A stretch of 64,000 nt of DNA from positions 331,803,643 to 331,867,642 of the forward strand of contig NC_134354.1 of the NCBI RefSeq assembly GCF_048569485.1, read 5' to 3'. The notes below the pieces were generated by a model. It searched no databases. It was not told the origin of the DNA and saw only the letters and a list, made by a program, of their open reading frames with translations. Within the stretch, counting starts at the first letter, position 1; every line of letters begins with the position of its first letter. The stretch is from Anomaloglossus baeobatrachus (lineage: Eukaryota > Chordata > Amphibia > Anura > Aromobatidae). Below, piece after piece: positions 35,509 through 46,736 of this stretch. A program made the translations under genes and the position numbers.

Positions 35509-36546
35509 TGTCGCACCCAGGGAAGGGGGTACTTGGTCCCGGGCAGAATATACCGTTAGGGATGTCACTTTGGTGGCCATTGCCCGGTTCCGTGCCCTAT
35601 GGACAAACACCCCCTACAGCCCTCGTTCACCAATGTATTTTTTTTTTTTAAATGTCAGACGTAATCCATAGCAACATCCCATAATATTCCCAAAAAGCGG
35701 TCCTGAAAGACATAAAAAGAGAAAATTAGTATAAAAAAGAGAGACAATTTATTTCCCTGGCAAATCCCTAATCTGGGTCCGGCATAATCCGATATGGGGG
35801 TCCCATGACGATCCCATACTAGCTGTAGCATTAGCGTCCCTGCGTTCCCTACTCCCCTCCTCACACAGGGACATGCGCCACTCACTGCTGTGACCAGTTC
35901 TCACAGGTGTCCTGGCATCCCTGCACTCCCCGCTCTCCTCCTCCCGCAGCAACGCGCGACACTCACCGCCGCAGTCAGCTCGCACATGTGTCCCGGCATC
36001 TTGTCTCTCCTCCACGTGTGTGCTCTCGGCTTCCTCCTCCCGGGGCCTGTAAGTGTGGCGCAGGTCCTCCGGGAGTGTTTCTGGGGCACGCACTGCTGCT
36101 CTTTTCTTAAAAGGCCAGCGCATCACTCCCAGGCAGTGTCTCTCAGCCTACCAGGTCCCCTTGTCCGCGGTGCTTTTAACAGTTTACTATTTCCCTGCCA
36201 GTCCATTCCTGCCGTGCCTCCAGCCTCAGCTACCCCAGTGGCTCACGCCAACCAGACACTGTGCTGGTCCAACCTGGCCATTTCTTAATGCTCAGCTACC
36301 TCTGTAGTCCTTGCCATACCAGTCACTTCCTGTCAATCCCGGCCATGCCACCTGCCCCAGCCTGTCTGCTCCTATGTCTGCCCTTGCCCTGGGGTTCATC
36401 TGCCACAGTCCCTGCCATGGGAGTAGCATCTGGCGTCCGCGGTTAGTCAAGCCCCTCCCACGAAAAGGGTAGGTCGAGGGTCCCCCTGTGATCCAGTGGG
36501 TCCACTTTAACTCGCCACTTCACAATCTCCAGTGGCGAGCGTTACA
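35509..36546 (-). mobile_element. Fossil LTR with primer-binding site, minus strand
   Basis: Read on the minus strand, the block starts TGTAACGCTCGCC at 36546 and ends GGGTGCGACA at 35509. Some ten bases on comes TGGCGTCACAAACAGGATA (35480-35498), the same primer-binding-like phrase as in the LTR element at 54200. The second LTR and nearly all of the interior are missing, so it is a remnant. Confidence 0.6.
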
Positions 36547-37253
36547 CCCAGTCAATGAAAAACAGAACGCTCCACATTGGCTGGGAGAGCAGTCACTCCA
36601 GCCTCACACATTGCTATGGGAGAACCACAGCAGTGATCTGAGATGACCTCATGAAGTCATCCCAGGTAACTGCAGCAGCTTACACAGTAGTGTGTGAGCG
36701 GCCATGGGCGTGATGACCAGTGACATCATAAGGTCAACTCAGTTCATTGCCATGGCCGAGGGCTGCACCAGTGGGCTCTCACGATAATTGGCATGAGAAC
36801 AGCCGCGGGGATTGAACTGAGCTAATCTCCTGACATCACTGCTAGTCACTGCTGTGTGAGCCACTGCAGTGATCTGAGATGACCTCTGACAGATTGAACT
36901 TAACGGATGACATGGATTGACCAATCCTTTAATGGATCCATCATCGTTATAGTCAATGCATCCATTAATGGATCCGTTTTTGCATTTTCCAAAAGGATGC
37001 AAATTGTAAATGATTAAAGGACATGTGAACATAGCATTAGGGGCACTGTGACAGCATGATAATGTGTAGGGGCACCATACTGGGCAAGTACGGGGAACTG
37101 TGGGGTGAAATTGTGTGGGCATCATACTGTGGGGATATCATAATGTATTTTCAAGGCATTTTCATTGACATCAAACTCTATAATGGTGTATTCATACAAC
37201 CAATGCCCATGTGCTGCCTGATTGTTTTTATCAGACAGCATTCAGACTCATAA
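36547..37253. other. Repeat fragments without a gene
   Basis: The phrase TCTCCCAGCCAATG in 3670-3700 recurs here as its reverse complement near 36580, so 36541-37040 contains part of the body seen in the 2868-4714 element, ending in ATGTGAACATAGCATTA. The rest (37040-37250) shows nothing recognisable. Confidence 0.4.
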
Positions 37254-37709
37254 GGTGGTGTCACACATAGCGACGCAGCAGCGATCACGACCAGCGATCT
37301 GACCTTATCAGGATCGCTGCTGTGTCATTACATGGTTGCTGGTGAGCTGTCAAACAGGCAGATCTCACCAGTGACCAGCCCCCAGCCAGCAGCGACGCAT
37401 GGAAGCGTAACTAAGGTAAATATCGGGTAACCAAGGAAAGCACTTCTCTTGGTTACCCGATATTTACCTTAGTTACTAGCGTCCGCCGCTCTCACGCTGC
37501 CAGTGCCGGCTCCCTGTTCCCTGCACTCCTAGCCAGAGTGCACATCGGGTTAATTACCCGATGTGTACTCCAGCTACGTGTGCAGGGAGCAGGGAGCTGG
37601 CACTGGCAGCGTGAGAGCACACCGCTTAGCGCTGGCTCCCTGCACTCCTAGCCAGAGTACACATCGGGTTAATTACCCGACGTGTACTCTAGCTACATAT
37701 GCAGGGAGG
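37254..37709. mobile_element. Truncated MITE of the CACTAAGCGA group
   Basis: After TAA (37251-37253) the sequence GGTGGTGTCACACATAGCGA continues with GCAGCAGCGATC and the TGTCAAACAGGCAGATCTCACCAG phrase shared with 34460 and 20250 (given here in part: GTCAAACAGGCAGATCTC). CATCGGGTTAATTACCCGATG palindromes lie at about 37542 and 37664. No right end was found; the copy fades near 37709. Confidence 0.6.
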
Positions 37710-38120
37710 ACACTAAAAGGGGCATTTACATTGCTAATAACAATGAGTGTTGTCAAAAATGCTACTTTCACAGTTATCTTGAAGAGTAAACAAGCAAAAC
37801 ACTGTGAGCAGTGACATCACTGAGTTTACCTGCAGTCACAGCTGGAGGTTCCCACGGTCCCCCACCTGTGACCGCAGATAAACTCACCTGAGGTAAAAAA
37901 AAAACAACAAAACACTAATTTATCTGGTGAAATGTCCATTTGTGTAGCACAAAAGATCATTTTTCTTGGCCATGCATCGTCCTGTGTAAACACTGTAGAG
38001 AAGTATGGCAGCATATGTGCTTAATTTTGTATACCTATTTCATTTGAATGGCTGCTGATTGGTAAAGTTTTACTTATCTGTGGTTCTATCGTGCCGCTGG
38101 TCAGTCCCTGTAAATGGACA
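37710..38120. other. No gene; one small hairpin
   Basis: An imperfect inverted pair with GAGTTTACCTGCAGTCACAG and its complement lies at about 37829-37890. Nothing else is recognised. Confidence 0.35.
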
Positions 38121-38183
38121 TTAAAGTATCACTCCAGAACTTTTTTTTTTAATTTTACCGCTGGAGTGGTGCTTTTAATCTAA

Positions 38184-38763
38184 GGCGGGCTTTGCACACT
38201 ACGATATTGCAGCTGTGATGTCGGTGGGGTCAAATCAAAAGTGACGCACATCCGGCGTGGCTCTCGACATCGAAGTGTGTAAAGCCTTTTACATACGATT
38301 AACGAGCGCAAAAGCATCAATATCGTATGATCGGTGTAGGGTCTGACATTTCCATAATGCTGCTACTGCGACGGTACGATGTTCCTTGTTCCAGCAGGCA
38401 GCACACATCGCTGTGTGTGAAGCCGCTGGAGCGAGGAACATCTCCTACCTGCGTCCCGGGCGGCTATGCGGAAGGACGGAGGTGGGCGGGATGTTTACGT
38501 CCCGCTCATCTCCGCCCCTCCGCTTCTATTGTCTGCCTGCCGTGTGACGTCACTATGATGCCGCACGATCCGCCCTCTTAGTAAGGAGGCGAGTCGCCGG
38601 CCAGAGCGACGTCGCAAGGCAGGTAAGTCCATGTGAAGCTGCCGTAGCGGTAATGTTCTCTACGGCAGCAATCACAAGATATCGCACCTGCGACGGGGGC
38701 GGGGACTATTGCTGCAGCGTCGGTAACACATTGTTACCGATGTCGCAGCGTGCAAAGCCTGCC
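38184..38763. mobile_element. Harbinger-type MITE, first of an adjacent pair
   Basis: The ends read GGCGGGCTTTGCACACTACG and, from the right, GGCAGGCTTTGCACGCTGCG. TAA lies at 38181-38183 and 38764-38766. The GGGGTCA / GTGACGCACATCCGGCG block follows the left end. The right TAA is also the left TAA of the next MITE. Confidence 0.88.
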
Positions 38764-38766
38764 TAA

Positions 38767-39358
38767 AGGGTACTTTACACGCTGCGACATCGCTACCAAT
38801 ATATCGTCGGGGTCACGTCGTTAGTGACGCACATCCGGCGCCGGTAGCGACATCGCAGCGTGTAACACTAATGAGCGACGATCAACGATCGCAAAATCGT
38901 TCAAAAACGGTGATCGTTGACACGTTGTTCATTTCCTTAATATCATTACTGATGCAGGTACGATGTTGTTCGTCGTTCCTGCGGCAGCACACATCGCTAT
39001 GTATGACACCGCGGGAGCGACGAACATCTTCTTATCTGCGTCCACTGGCAATGCGGAAGGAAGGAGGTGGGCGGGATGTTACGTCCCGCTCATCTCCGCC
39101 CCTCCGCTTCTATTGTCCGGCCGCTTAGTGACGCCGGAGTGACGTCGCTGTGACGCCGAACGCACCTCCCCCTTGAGGGAGGGATTGTTTGGCGGTCACA
39201 GCGACGTTGCTGACCAGGTATGTGCATGTGACACTGCCGTAGTGATGATGTTCGCTATGGCAGCGATCACCAAATGTCGCACGAGCGACAGGGGCGAGTA
39301 CTATCGCGCTCGACATCGCTAGCAATCGCTAGCGATATCGCAGCGTGTAAAGTACCCC
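38767..39358. mobile_element. Harbinger-type MITE, second of an adjacent pair
   Basis: The ends read AGGGTACTTTACACGCTGCG and, from the right, GGGGTACTTTACACGCTGCG, with TAA at 38764-38766 and 39359-39361. Behind the left end come CGTCGGGGTCACG and GTGACGCACATCCGGCG, nearly the same as in the Harbinger element at 41748. Confidence 0.9.
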
Positions 39359-39660
39359 TAAGACCTCTGACCTTACGCATACACTCACCTGCCGCTGCTT
39401 CATCTTTTTCCAGTGCCGCTTCTCTTGGGCTCTGGTGATTTGTGACCTGCCACCAGCTCCAGTGTTCCATGGAGCTTCATTCTGGCTCTCAGACGTTATG
39501 TGCACAAGATGGCACTGTTGGTAAAAGGTGAGGACCCTGGAGGGTGAGTATATGAGTAGGAGCAGGGACCTTAGATTAAAAGCACCATACCAGCACTGAA
39601 AAACAAAACACTAGAGTGGTGCTTTAAGGGGCTTCAGCTGGGGCACACGTACTCTGTATA

Positions 39661-41311
39661 CAGTTAGGTCCAGAAATATTTGGACAGTGACACAAGTTTT
39701 GTTATTTTAGCTGTTTACAAAAACATGTTCAGAAGTACAATTATATATATAATATGGGCTGAAAGTGCACACTCCCAGCTGCAATATGAGAGTTTTCACA
39801 TCCAAATCGGAGAAAGGGTTTAGGAATCATAGCTCTGTAATGCATAGCCTCCTCTTTTTCAAGAGACCAAAAGTAATTGGACAAGGGACTCTAAGGGCTG
39901 CAATTAACTCTGAAGGCGTCTCCCTCGTTAACCTGTAATCAATGAAGTAGTTAAAAGGTCTGGGGTTGATTACAGGTGTGTGGTTTTGCATTTGGAAGTT
40001 GTTGCTGTGACCAGACAACATGCGGTCTAAGGAACTCTCAATTGAGGTGAAGCAGAACATCCTGAGGCTGAAAAAAAGAAAAAATCCATCAGAGAGATAG
40101 CAGACATGCTTGGAGTAGCAAAATCAACAGTTGGGTACATTCTGAGAAAAAAGGAATTGACTGGTGAGCTTGGGAACTCAAAAAGGCCTGGGCGTCCACG
40201 GATGACAACAGTGGTGGATGATCGCCGTATACTTTCTTTGGTGAAGAAGAACCCGTTCACAACATCAACTGAAGTCCAGAACACTCTCAGTGAAGTAGGT
40301 GTATCTGTCTCTAAGTCAACAGTAAAGAGAAGACTCCATGAAAGTAAATACAAAGGGTTCACATCTAGATGCAAACCATTCATCAATTCCAAAAATAGAC
40401 AGGCCAGAGTTAAATTTGCTGAAAAACACCTCATGAAGCCAGCTCAGTTCTGGAAAAGTATTCTATGGACAGATGAGACAAAGATCAACCTGTACCAGAA
40501 TGATGGGAAGAAAAAAGTTTGGAGAAGAAAGGGAACGGCACATGATCCAAGGCACACCACATCCTCTGTAAAACATGGTGGAGGCAACGTGATGGCATGG
40601 GCATGCATGGCTTTCAATGGCACTGGGTCACTTGTGTTTATTGATGACATAACAGCAGACAAGAGTAGCCAGATGAATTCTGAAGTATACAGGGATATAC
40701 TTTCAGCCCAGATTCAGCCAAATGCCGCAAAGTTGATCGGACGGCGCTTCATAGTACAGATGGACAATGACCCCAAGCATACAGCCAAAGCTACCGAGGA
40801 GTTCATGAGTGCAAAAAAGTGGCACATTCTGCAATGGCCAAGTCAATCACCAGATCTTAACCCAATTGAGCATGCATTTCACTTGCTCAAATCCAGACTT
40901 AAGACGGAAAGACCCACAAACAAGCAAGACCTGAAGGCTGCGGCTGTAAAGGCCTGACAAAGCATTAAGAAGGAGGAAACCCAGCGTTTGGTGATGTCCA
41001 TGGGTTCCAGACTTAAGGCAGTGATTGCCTCCAAAGGATTCGCAACAAAATATTGAAAATAAAAATATTTTGTTTGGGTTTGGTTTATTTGTCCAATTAC
41101 TTTTGACCTCCTAAAATGTGGAGTGTTTGTAAAGAAATGTGTACAATTCCTACAATTTCTATCAGATATTTTTGTTCAAACCTTCAAATTAAACGTTACA
41201 ATCTGCACTTGAATTCTGTTGTAGAGGTTGCATTTCAAATCCAATGTGATGGCATGCAGAGCCCAACTCGCGAAAATTGTGTCACTGTCTAAATATTTCT
41301 GGACCTAACTG
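39661..41311 (+). mobile_element. Second copy of the 15571 Tc1-like element, broken
   Basis: TA flanks the copy, and it has the same length and the same ends (CAGTTAGGTCCAGAAATATT on both sides) as 15571-17221. By eye the two copies differ at only a few percent of positions. The transposase gene is broken, as described for 40020-41056. Confidence 0.92.
40020..41056 (+). pseudogene. Tc1-like transposase, two inactivating changes
   Basis: The same 345-codon gene as at 15929 but with one A lost in the lysine-coding A-run near 40070, which shifts the frame after about 18 codons, and a TGG to TGA change at about 40955, in the KAWQ motif. Between them the frame is open and keeps the D, D and E catalytic positions (WTDETK, MDNDPKH, NPIEHAF). 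A shorter product starting at ATG 40106 would lack the first DNA-binding helices. Confidence 0.9.
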
Positions 41312-41529
41312 TATGCCTCAATACAAGTCCCACTCTATTTTTACAAGTTGAAAGCTATGACACCCCCTTCCGACTGCTCCAACATATATTTTTGGGGGCG
41401 CAGGTAGGCTTCAGTTAGGTCTTTTCCAATGGAGCCCCGTGATTTCGATGTATGCACCAGCTTAGGGTTCTTTCATACTGCATTTTGTCCCCCATTCAGT
41501 TCCTGTCGGAGCTTGTGTCCTAACCCCCT

Positions 41530-41744
41530 GGAAAACTGGATTTGGATGTATGTGCCGATGGGGCCATTAATTATAACAGTGCAGACGGGGTCGCTGTGTG
41601 TTCTGTGGGCACCATTTTTGGGCGTATTTGGATACTAGAGACAGATTCTGAAGGCGGACACCCAGACAATCTACTACTTTTGAGTGTCTGCATCCAGTAC
41701 ACGTATACGCCGGAGACTGGGGATATATGACTTCATCTCCACAA
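41530..41744 (+). repeat. Host minisatellite, left part
   Basis: Units of roughly 70-80 bases contain CATTATAGTCAATGG-like, CGTCTGGGT-like and GTACACGTATACGCC phrases. The array stops at the Harbinger insertion at 41748 and goes on at 52624-52753 and again at 58975-59190, so the three parts were one array before two transposons entered. Confidence 0.75.
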
Positions 41745-42011
41745 TTAAGGCTGCTTTACACGAGTCGATATATTATGCGATGCATCGTTGGGGTCACGGA
41801 TTTTGTGACGCACTTCCGTCATTCGTTACGACATCTTCTCATGTGTCAGCTCCATGCGAGTCCAAACAATCCCTAATAGTTTAAAAATCGGCCATCGTGT
41901 ACTCATCGTTTAATTGCATAAAATCGTTTATTTTTGTCTTCATATACGACATATTGCTAAGTGTGACACCGTGTAATCGGCCATCCTCGTAGTTGTTTGT
42001 CACGTCATTAA

Positions 42012-45000
42012 CCTCATAACGACGGCCGTACGACTTAAAGCGGCGGCAAAACAGGGTACTTATTCTGTTCCGCCGCTTTAAAGCGGCGGCCCGAAAAAAC
42101 CCTGTAGCGCCCCCCAGCGACCGAAAATCTCGGGGGTTTCAGCTACCGGGGGTAGCTGAGACCCCCCAGATTATGAATCGGGGTGTTTTTTTTGGACCCC
42201 GATCATGTGATCGGCGGTATACACCGTATACCGACGAACACATGAAAAAAAAAGAAATGGCCGGTAAAACTGATTTCTTTTTCATCTGACATGATCAAAC
42301 ATGTCAGATGAGAAAGAAATCTAACCCCCTAGTGCCCCCAAAGCCCCCGGTACCGGAGAGTCCCCCCACCCCCACCCCTACCCCCACCGGACATCCAAAA
42401 TGGCGCCGAAGCGCACAGAAAACTGCCGCCGGCGCCGGCTCTGCAGTCATTTCCCTCTGATCTGAAATGATCAAACATTTCAGATCGGAGGGAAATGTCC
42501 TCCCCCTGACCCCTCCTCCGGTCCACCGGAGCGCTCTGGTCACCGGAGCCCCCTCCGGTTCTCCAGAGCCACCACCCCCCTCCCCCCTCCGGAGCGTGGA
42601 AGATGGCGGCGCACAGCGCGCGGCCGCCTTCATTCTGCTCTTTCTGCCGCACGTGACACGTCACATGCGGCAGAAAGGTGTCCCCAGGTCCCACTAGGTC
42701 ACCCCCCCCCCCAAGCCCCCGGTTATACGTTACCTGTCTGCCGCTCCGGGCCCGCGATCGCCGCCTCCTTCTTCAATGCTGGCGGCGCATGCGCAGACAG
42801 CGGCTGTCAGCTGGATCCCTGCAAGCAGGGATCCTGCTGACGTCGCTGATGCACAGGCTCCACTGTGGACCGGGGGAGGGTGAGTGCAGTGATCTGCAGC
42901 CACACTCCTCACATGGAGAGGCTGCTGTTCCAGGAAATGGGGGGTACGTTCTGTGAGCGTGCCCCTCATATTCTGGAATGAGGTTACTGCAGGTCACTCT
43001 GCCCTAGGTTGGACCGGGGCAGTGTGAGTGCAGTATTCTCAGATTACTGCACCCACACTGCTCATGGAGAGCTTGCTCTTCCAGAAAATGGGGGATACGT
43101 TCCCTGAACGTGCCCCCCATATTCTAGAAGATCCAGAGTCGGCGCGGGACCTCCAAAATGGATTACAGCGACCGGAATTTCTTTATTTTCAATAAATTGG
43201 TAAAAGAGGAATGTTTCGGAGAGTGTTTTTTCAAATAAATTTTTTTTTTGTCTTTTTTTTTCTATTACTGACTGGGTTAGTGATGTCGGGTATCTGTTCA
43301 GATGCCGTGACATCACTAACCCCAGGGCTTGATGCCAGGTGACATTACAGCTGGTATCAACCCCATATATTACCCCGTCTGCCACCGCACCAGGGCGCGG
43401 GATGAGCTGGGGCGAAGCGCCAGGATTGGCGCATCTAATGGATGCGCCACTTCTGGGGCGGCTGCGGCCTGCTATTTTTAGGCTGGGAAGAGTCCAATAA
43501 CCATGGCTCTTCCCACCCTGAGAATACCAGACCCCAGCTGTCCGCTTCACCTTGGCTGGTGATCTAATTTGGGGGGGACCCCACGTTTTTTTTTTTTTTT
43601 TAAAAAACGCCTGGGGAGCCCTCCAAATTGATCACCAGCCAAGGTGAAGCTGTCAGCTGTGGTTTGCAGGCTACAGCTGTCTGCTTTACCCTAGCTGGCT
43701 ATCAAAAATAGGGGGGACCCCACGTCGTTTATTTTAATTATTAATTTTTTGGGGGGCTAAATACAAGGCTAGGCACCCTTTAGTGCCACATGAAAGGCAC
43801 TAAAGGGCGCCAGCTTAGAATATGCAGGGGAATGGGACGTTATATTTGTTTGACATCTATCCATTCATCCATTGTAGCATTTTACGCTGTGTGCCCACAA
43901 TCAGGGTTTGCAGCGTTTTGGGCGCAGAGTGTTTTCCCTGTGTCCATAATGCTGCGTTGTGCAGTAGAAGCACAGTGGAAGGATTTTTAGAAATCCCATG
44001 CCCAATGTGCTTCTTTTCTCCGCAGCATAAACGGACCTGTGGCGCAGCTTCCCGAGCCTCAGCATGTCAATTTATGCTGCGGAGATGAGTGTTCTCTGCA
44101 GGTAGCATAGAGCTCCACAGCGGCCTGAACCCAAATCGTGGGCTTGGGCAGCTGCGTTCTCCCGTGGACAACACTCACATCTCTGCAGGAGGCTGACACT
44201 GTGTACTAGATGCCGTGTCGCTGGATCATGGCCACAGAGCCTAACAGTGAGACATTTGTTGCTACAGCAACATTTTTGTGAAGTACCTGTGGATTCAAAA
44301 TGCTTACTATACTCCTGAATAAAATCCAGTTTCCAAAATGGGGTCACTTGTGGGGGTTTTCTGATGTATAGATACCCAAGGGGCCCTGCTAATGTGACAT
44401 GGTGCGCGCAATTTATTTCAACTTTTCCAGAATTCAAATGGTGCTCCTTCCATTCCAAGCCCTCCCATTTATCCAAACAGAGGTTTTTGGCCACATATGG
44501 GGTATCCCTGTGCTCATAAGACATTGGATAACAACCTGTGGGGTCCACGGTTTGTTGTTGTCTCTTGAAAAAGTGAGAAATTTGATGCTAAAGCAACAGT
44601 TTTGTGAAAAAAATGAAAATTTTCAATATGGCAACCTAAGCTTATCAAATTCTGTGAAGTACTCGTGGATTCAAACTGCTCACTATACACCTTGATAAAA
44701 GCCTTGAGGTGTCTTGTTTCCAGAATGGAGTCACTTGTGGTGGACCGCCACTGTTTAGGCACCTCAGGGGCTCTCCAAATGCAACCTGGCGTCCGCTATT
44801 GATTCCAGCCAATTTTGCAGTCAAATGGCACTCCTTCCCTTCCGAGCCCTGCCATGCGCCCAAACAGTTGATTTCCACCACATATAAGGTATCGCCAAAC
44901 TCAGGAGAAATTGCACAATAAATGTTATGCTGAATTTTTTCCTTTTACTCTTGTAAAAAAAAAGCTACCTGGTTGAAATAACAATTTTGTGGTAAAATTT

Positions 45001-46404
45001 TATTATTTTTTTTTCATGGCTCAACGTTATAAAATTCTGTGAAGCACCTGAGGGTTCAGGGTACTCACCAAACATCTAGATAAATTCCTTGAGGGGCCTA
45101 GTTTCCAAAATGGGGCCACTTGTGCGGGGTTTCTGCTGTTTAGGTACCTTAGGGGACCTCCAAATGCGACATGGTGCCCGCAATCTTTTTCAGCCAAATT
45201 TCCTTTCTAAAATTCAAATATTGCTCCTTTCGTTCCAAGCCCTCCCATTTGTCCAAACAAAGGTTTCAGACCACATGTGAGGTATCACCGCGCTCATAAA
45301 AAAGTGGTTAACAAACCTTGAGGTCAAATTTTTGGAATTACCTCTTGAAAAAGTGAGAAAATTGATGCTAAAGCAACATTTTTGAGAAAATTATTAAAAT
45401 TTTCAATATGACAACGTAACGTTAACAAAATCTGTGAAGTACCTGTGGATCTAAAATGCTCACTATACCCCTAGATAGAAGCCTTGAGGGGTCTAGTTTC
45501 CAAAATGGTGTCACTTGTGAGGGATTTCTTCTGTTTAGGTACCTTAGCGGACCTGTAAATGCAACATGGTGCCCGCAATCTATTTCAGCCAAATTTGCTT
45601 TCCAAAATTCAAATATTGCTCCTTCTGTTCCGAGCCCTCCCATTTGTCCAAACAGAGGTTTCTGACCACATGTGGGGTATCGGCGCGCTCATAAGAAAGT
45701 GGGGAACAAGTTTTGAGGTCCATTTTGTTGTGTTATTTCTTCTAAAAGTGAATAAATTTGGGTTAGAGCAACATTTTTAGGTAAAATTTAATTTTTGCTT
45801 TTTTTCATTCCACATTGCTTTTGTTCATGTGAAGCACCTGAAGGGTTAATAAACTTCTTGAATGTGGTTTTGAGTACTTTGGGGGGTGCAGTTTTTAGAA
45901 TGGTGTCACTTTTGGGTATTTTCTGTCATCTAGGCCTATTGAAGTCACTTCAAATGTGATGTGGTCCCTAAAAAACTGGTTTTGTAAATTTTGATGTAAA
46001 AATGAGAAATTGCTGATAAACTTTGAACCCCTCTAACTTCCTAACAAAAAAAAATTTTGTTTCCAAAATTGTGCTGATGTAAAGTAGACATGTGGGAAAT
46101 GTTATTTATTAACTATTTTGTGTCACAGAAATCTCTGGTTTAACGGTATAAAAATTCAAAAGTTGAAAATTGCTAAATTTTCAAAATTTTTGCCAATATT
46201 CAATTTTTTTCATAAATAAACACAAAAAATATTGTCCTAAATTTGGTACTATCATGAAGTCCAATATGTGACGAAAAAACAATCTCAGAATCACCGGGAT
46301 CCGTTGAAGCGTTCCAGAGTTATAACCTCATGAAGTGACACTGGTCAGAATTGCAAAATTTGGTCTGGTCATTAAGGTGAAAATTAGCTCCGTCACTAAA
46401 GGGT
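42012..46404. mobile_element. 4.4 kb TTAA-flanked composite element, piggyBac-like
   Basis: TTAA is at 42008-42011 and 46405-46408. The left end reads CCTCATAACGACGG, and the right end read inward is CCCTTTAGTGACGG. The right 2 kb matches the right part of the 5310-11924 element, up to the shared phrase AGTGACACTGGTCAGAATTG near the end. The left part has GC-rich sequence with Harbinger-unrelated foldbacks, a block shared with 3860-4390 (43260-43800) and a segment shared with 8877-9236. No transposase was found, so it depends on another element for movement. Confidence 0.75.
44320..45920 (+). repeat. Array of four to five ~390 bp units
   Basis: The anchor TTCCAAAATGGGGTCACTTG and variants lie at about 44330, 44719, 45100, 45498 and 45893, giving spacings of 381-398. 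Each unit also has GCTCCTTCC, CCAAACAG and CCACATATGGGGTA-like phrases. It is the same family of units as at 10400-11490. Confidence 0.8.
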
Positions 46405-46454
46405 TAAACGTTCAGGGCGTATTTGATGTTTTAAATAGTCACGCCTAATATATT

Positions 46455-46735
46455 CGGATTGGTTGTAGCAGATGCGTTTTGATTGGCTATTCCTGAGATA
46501 AAAGCCGGAGCTGTAGTCCTGATGTTTCTCCATTCAGGCTTGCCTTTATGCACAGTGTTTAATAGTGCATTTGTCTTAATTATTCTGGTTTGTTTTTTCG
46601 CGGGATCTTTCGCCTTCTCTCCTTGGTATCCATTTTTTGTGGTAAGTTTTTATATGGCAATCAAATTTAATTTATTCTTTACTCCATCATTTGGCGTCAT
46701 TCTTATGGGTTGTTTTCTATAATTTAACGTAACAG
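46455..46735 (+). promoter_or_regulatory. Promoter-like region and 5' intron of the Harbinger transposase
   Basis: Two inverted CCAAT boxes (GGATTGGTTG near 46457, TGATTGGCTA near 46480) precede a TATA-like GATAAAAGCC (46497-46506). About 135 bases further lies a donor, GTGGTAAGT (GT at 46642), and an acceptor, TAACAG, ending at 46735, one base before the start codon. The intron would be 94 bases and wholly in the 5' UTR. This is a reading of motifs only. Confidence 0.55.
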
Positions 46736-46736
46736 G

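Larger units (their letters stand above)
38125..39623. mobile_element. T2/Kolobok-like element holding two MITEs
   Basis: TTAA stands at 38121-38124 and 39624-39627. The ends are AGTATCACTCCAGAAC and, from the right, AGCACCACTCTAGTG. The inverted AAAGCACCA / TGGTGCTTTTAATCTAA phrases lie next to the two inserted MITEs. A related fragment (TGGAGTAGTGCTTTTGATCTAA, shortened here to TGGAGTAGTGCTTTTGAT) lies at about 61450 in the sestrin intron. Confidence 0.65.
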
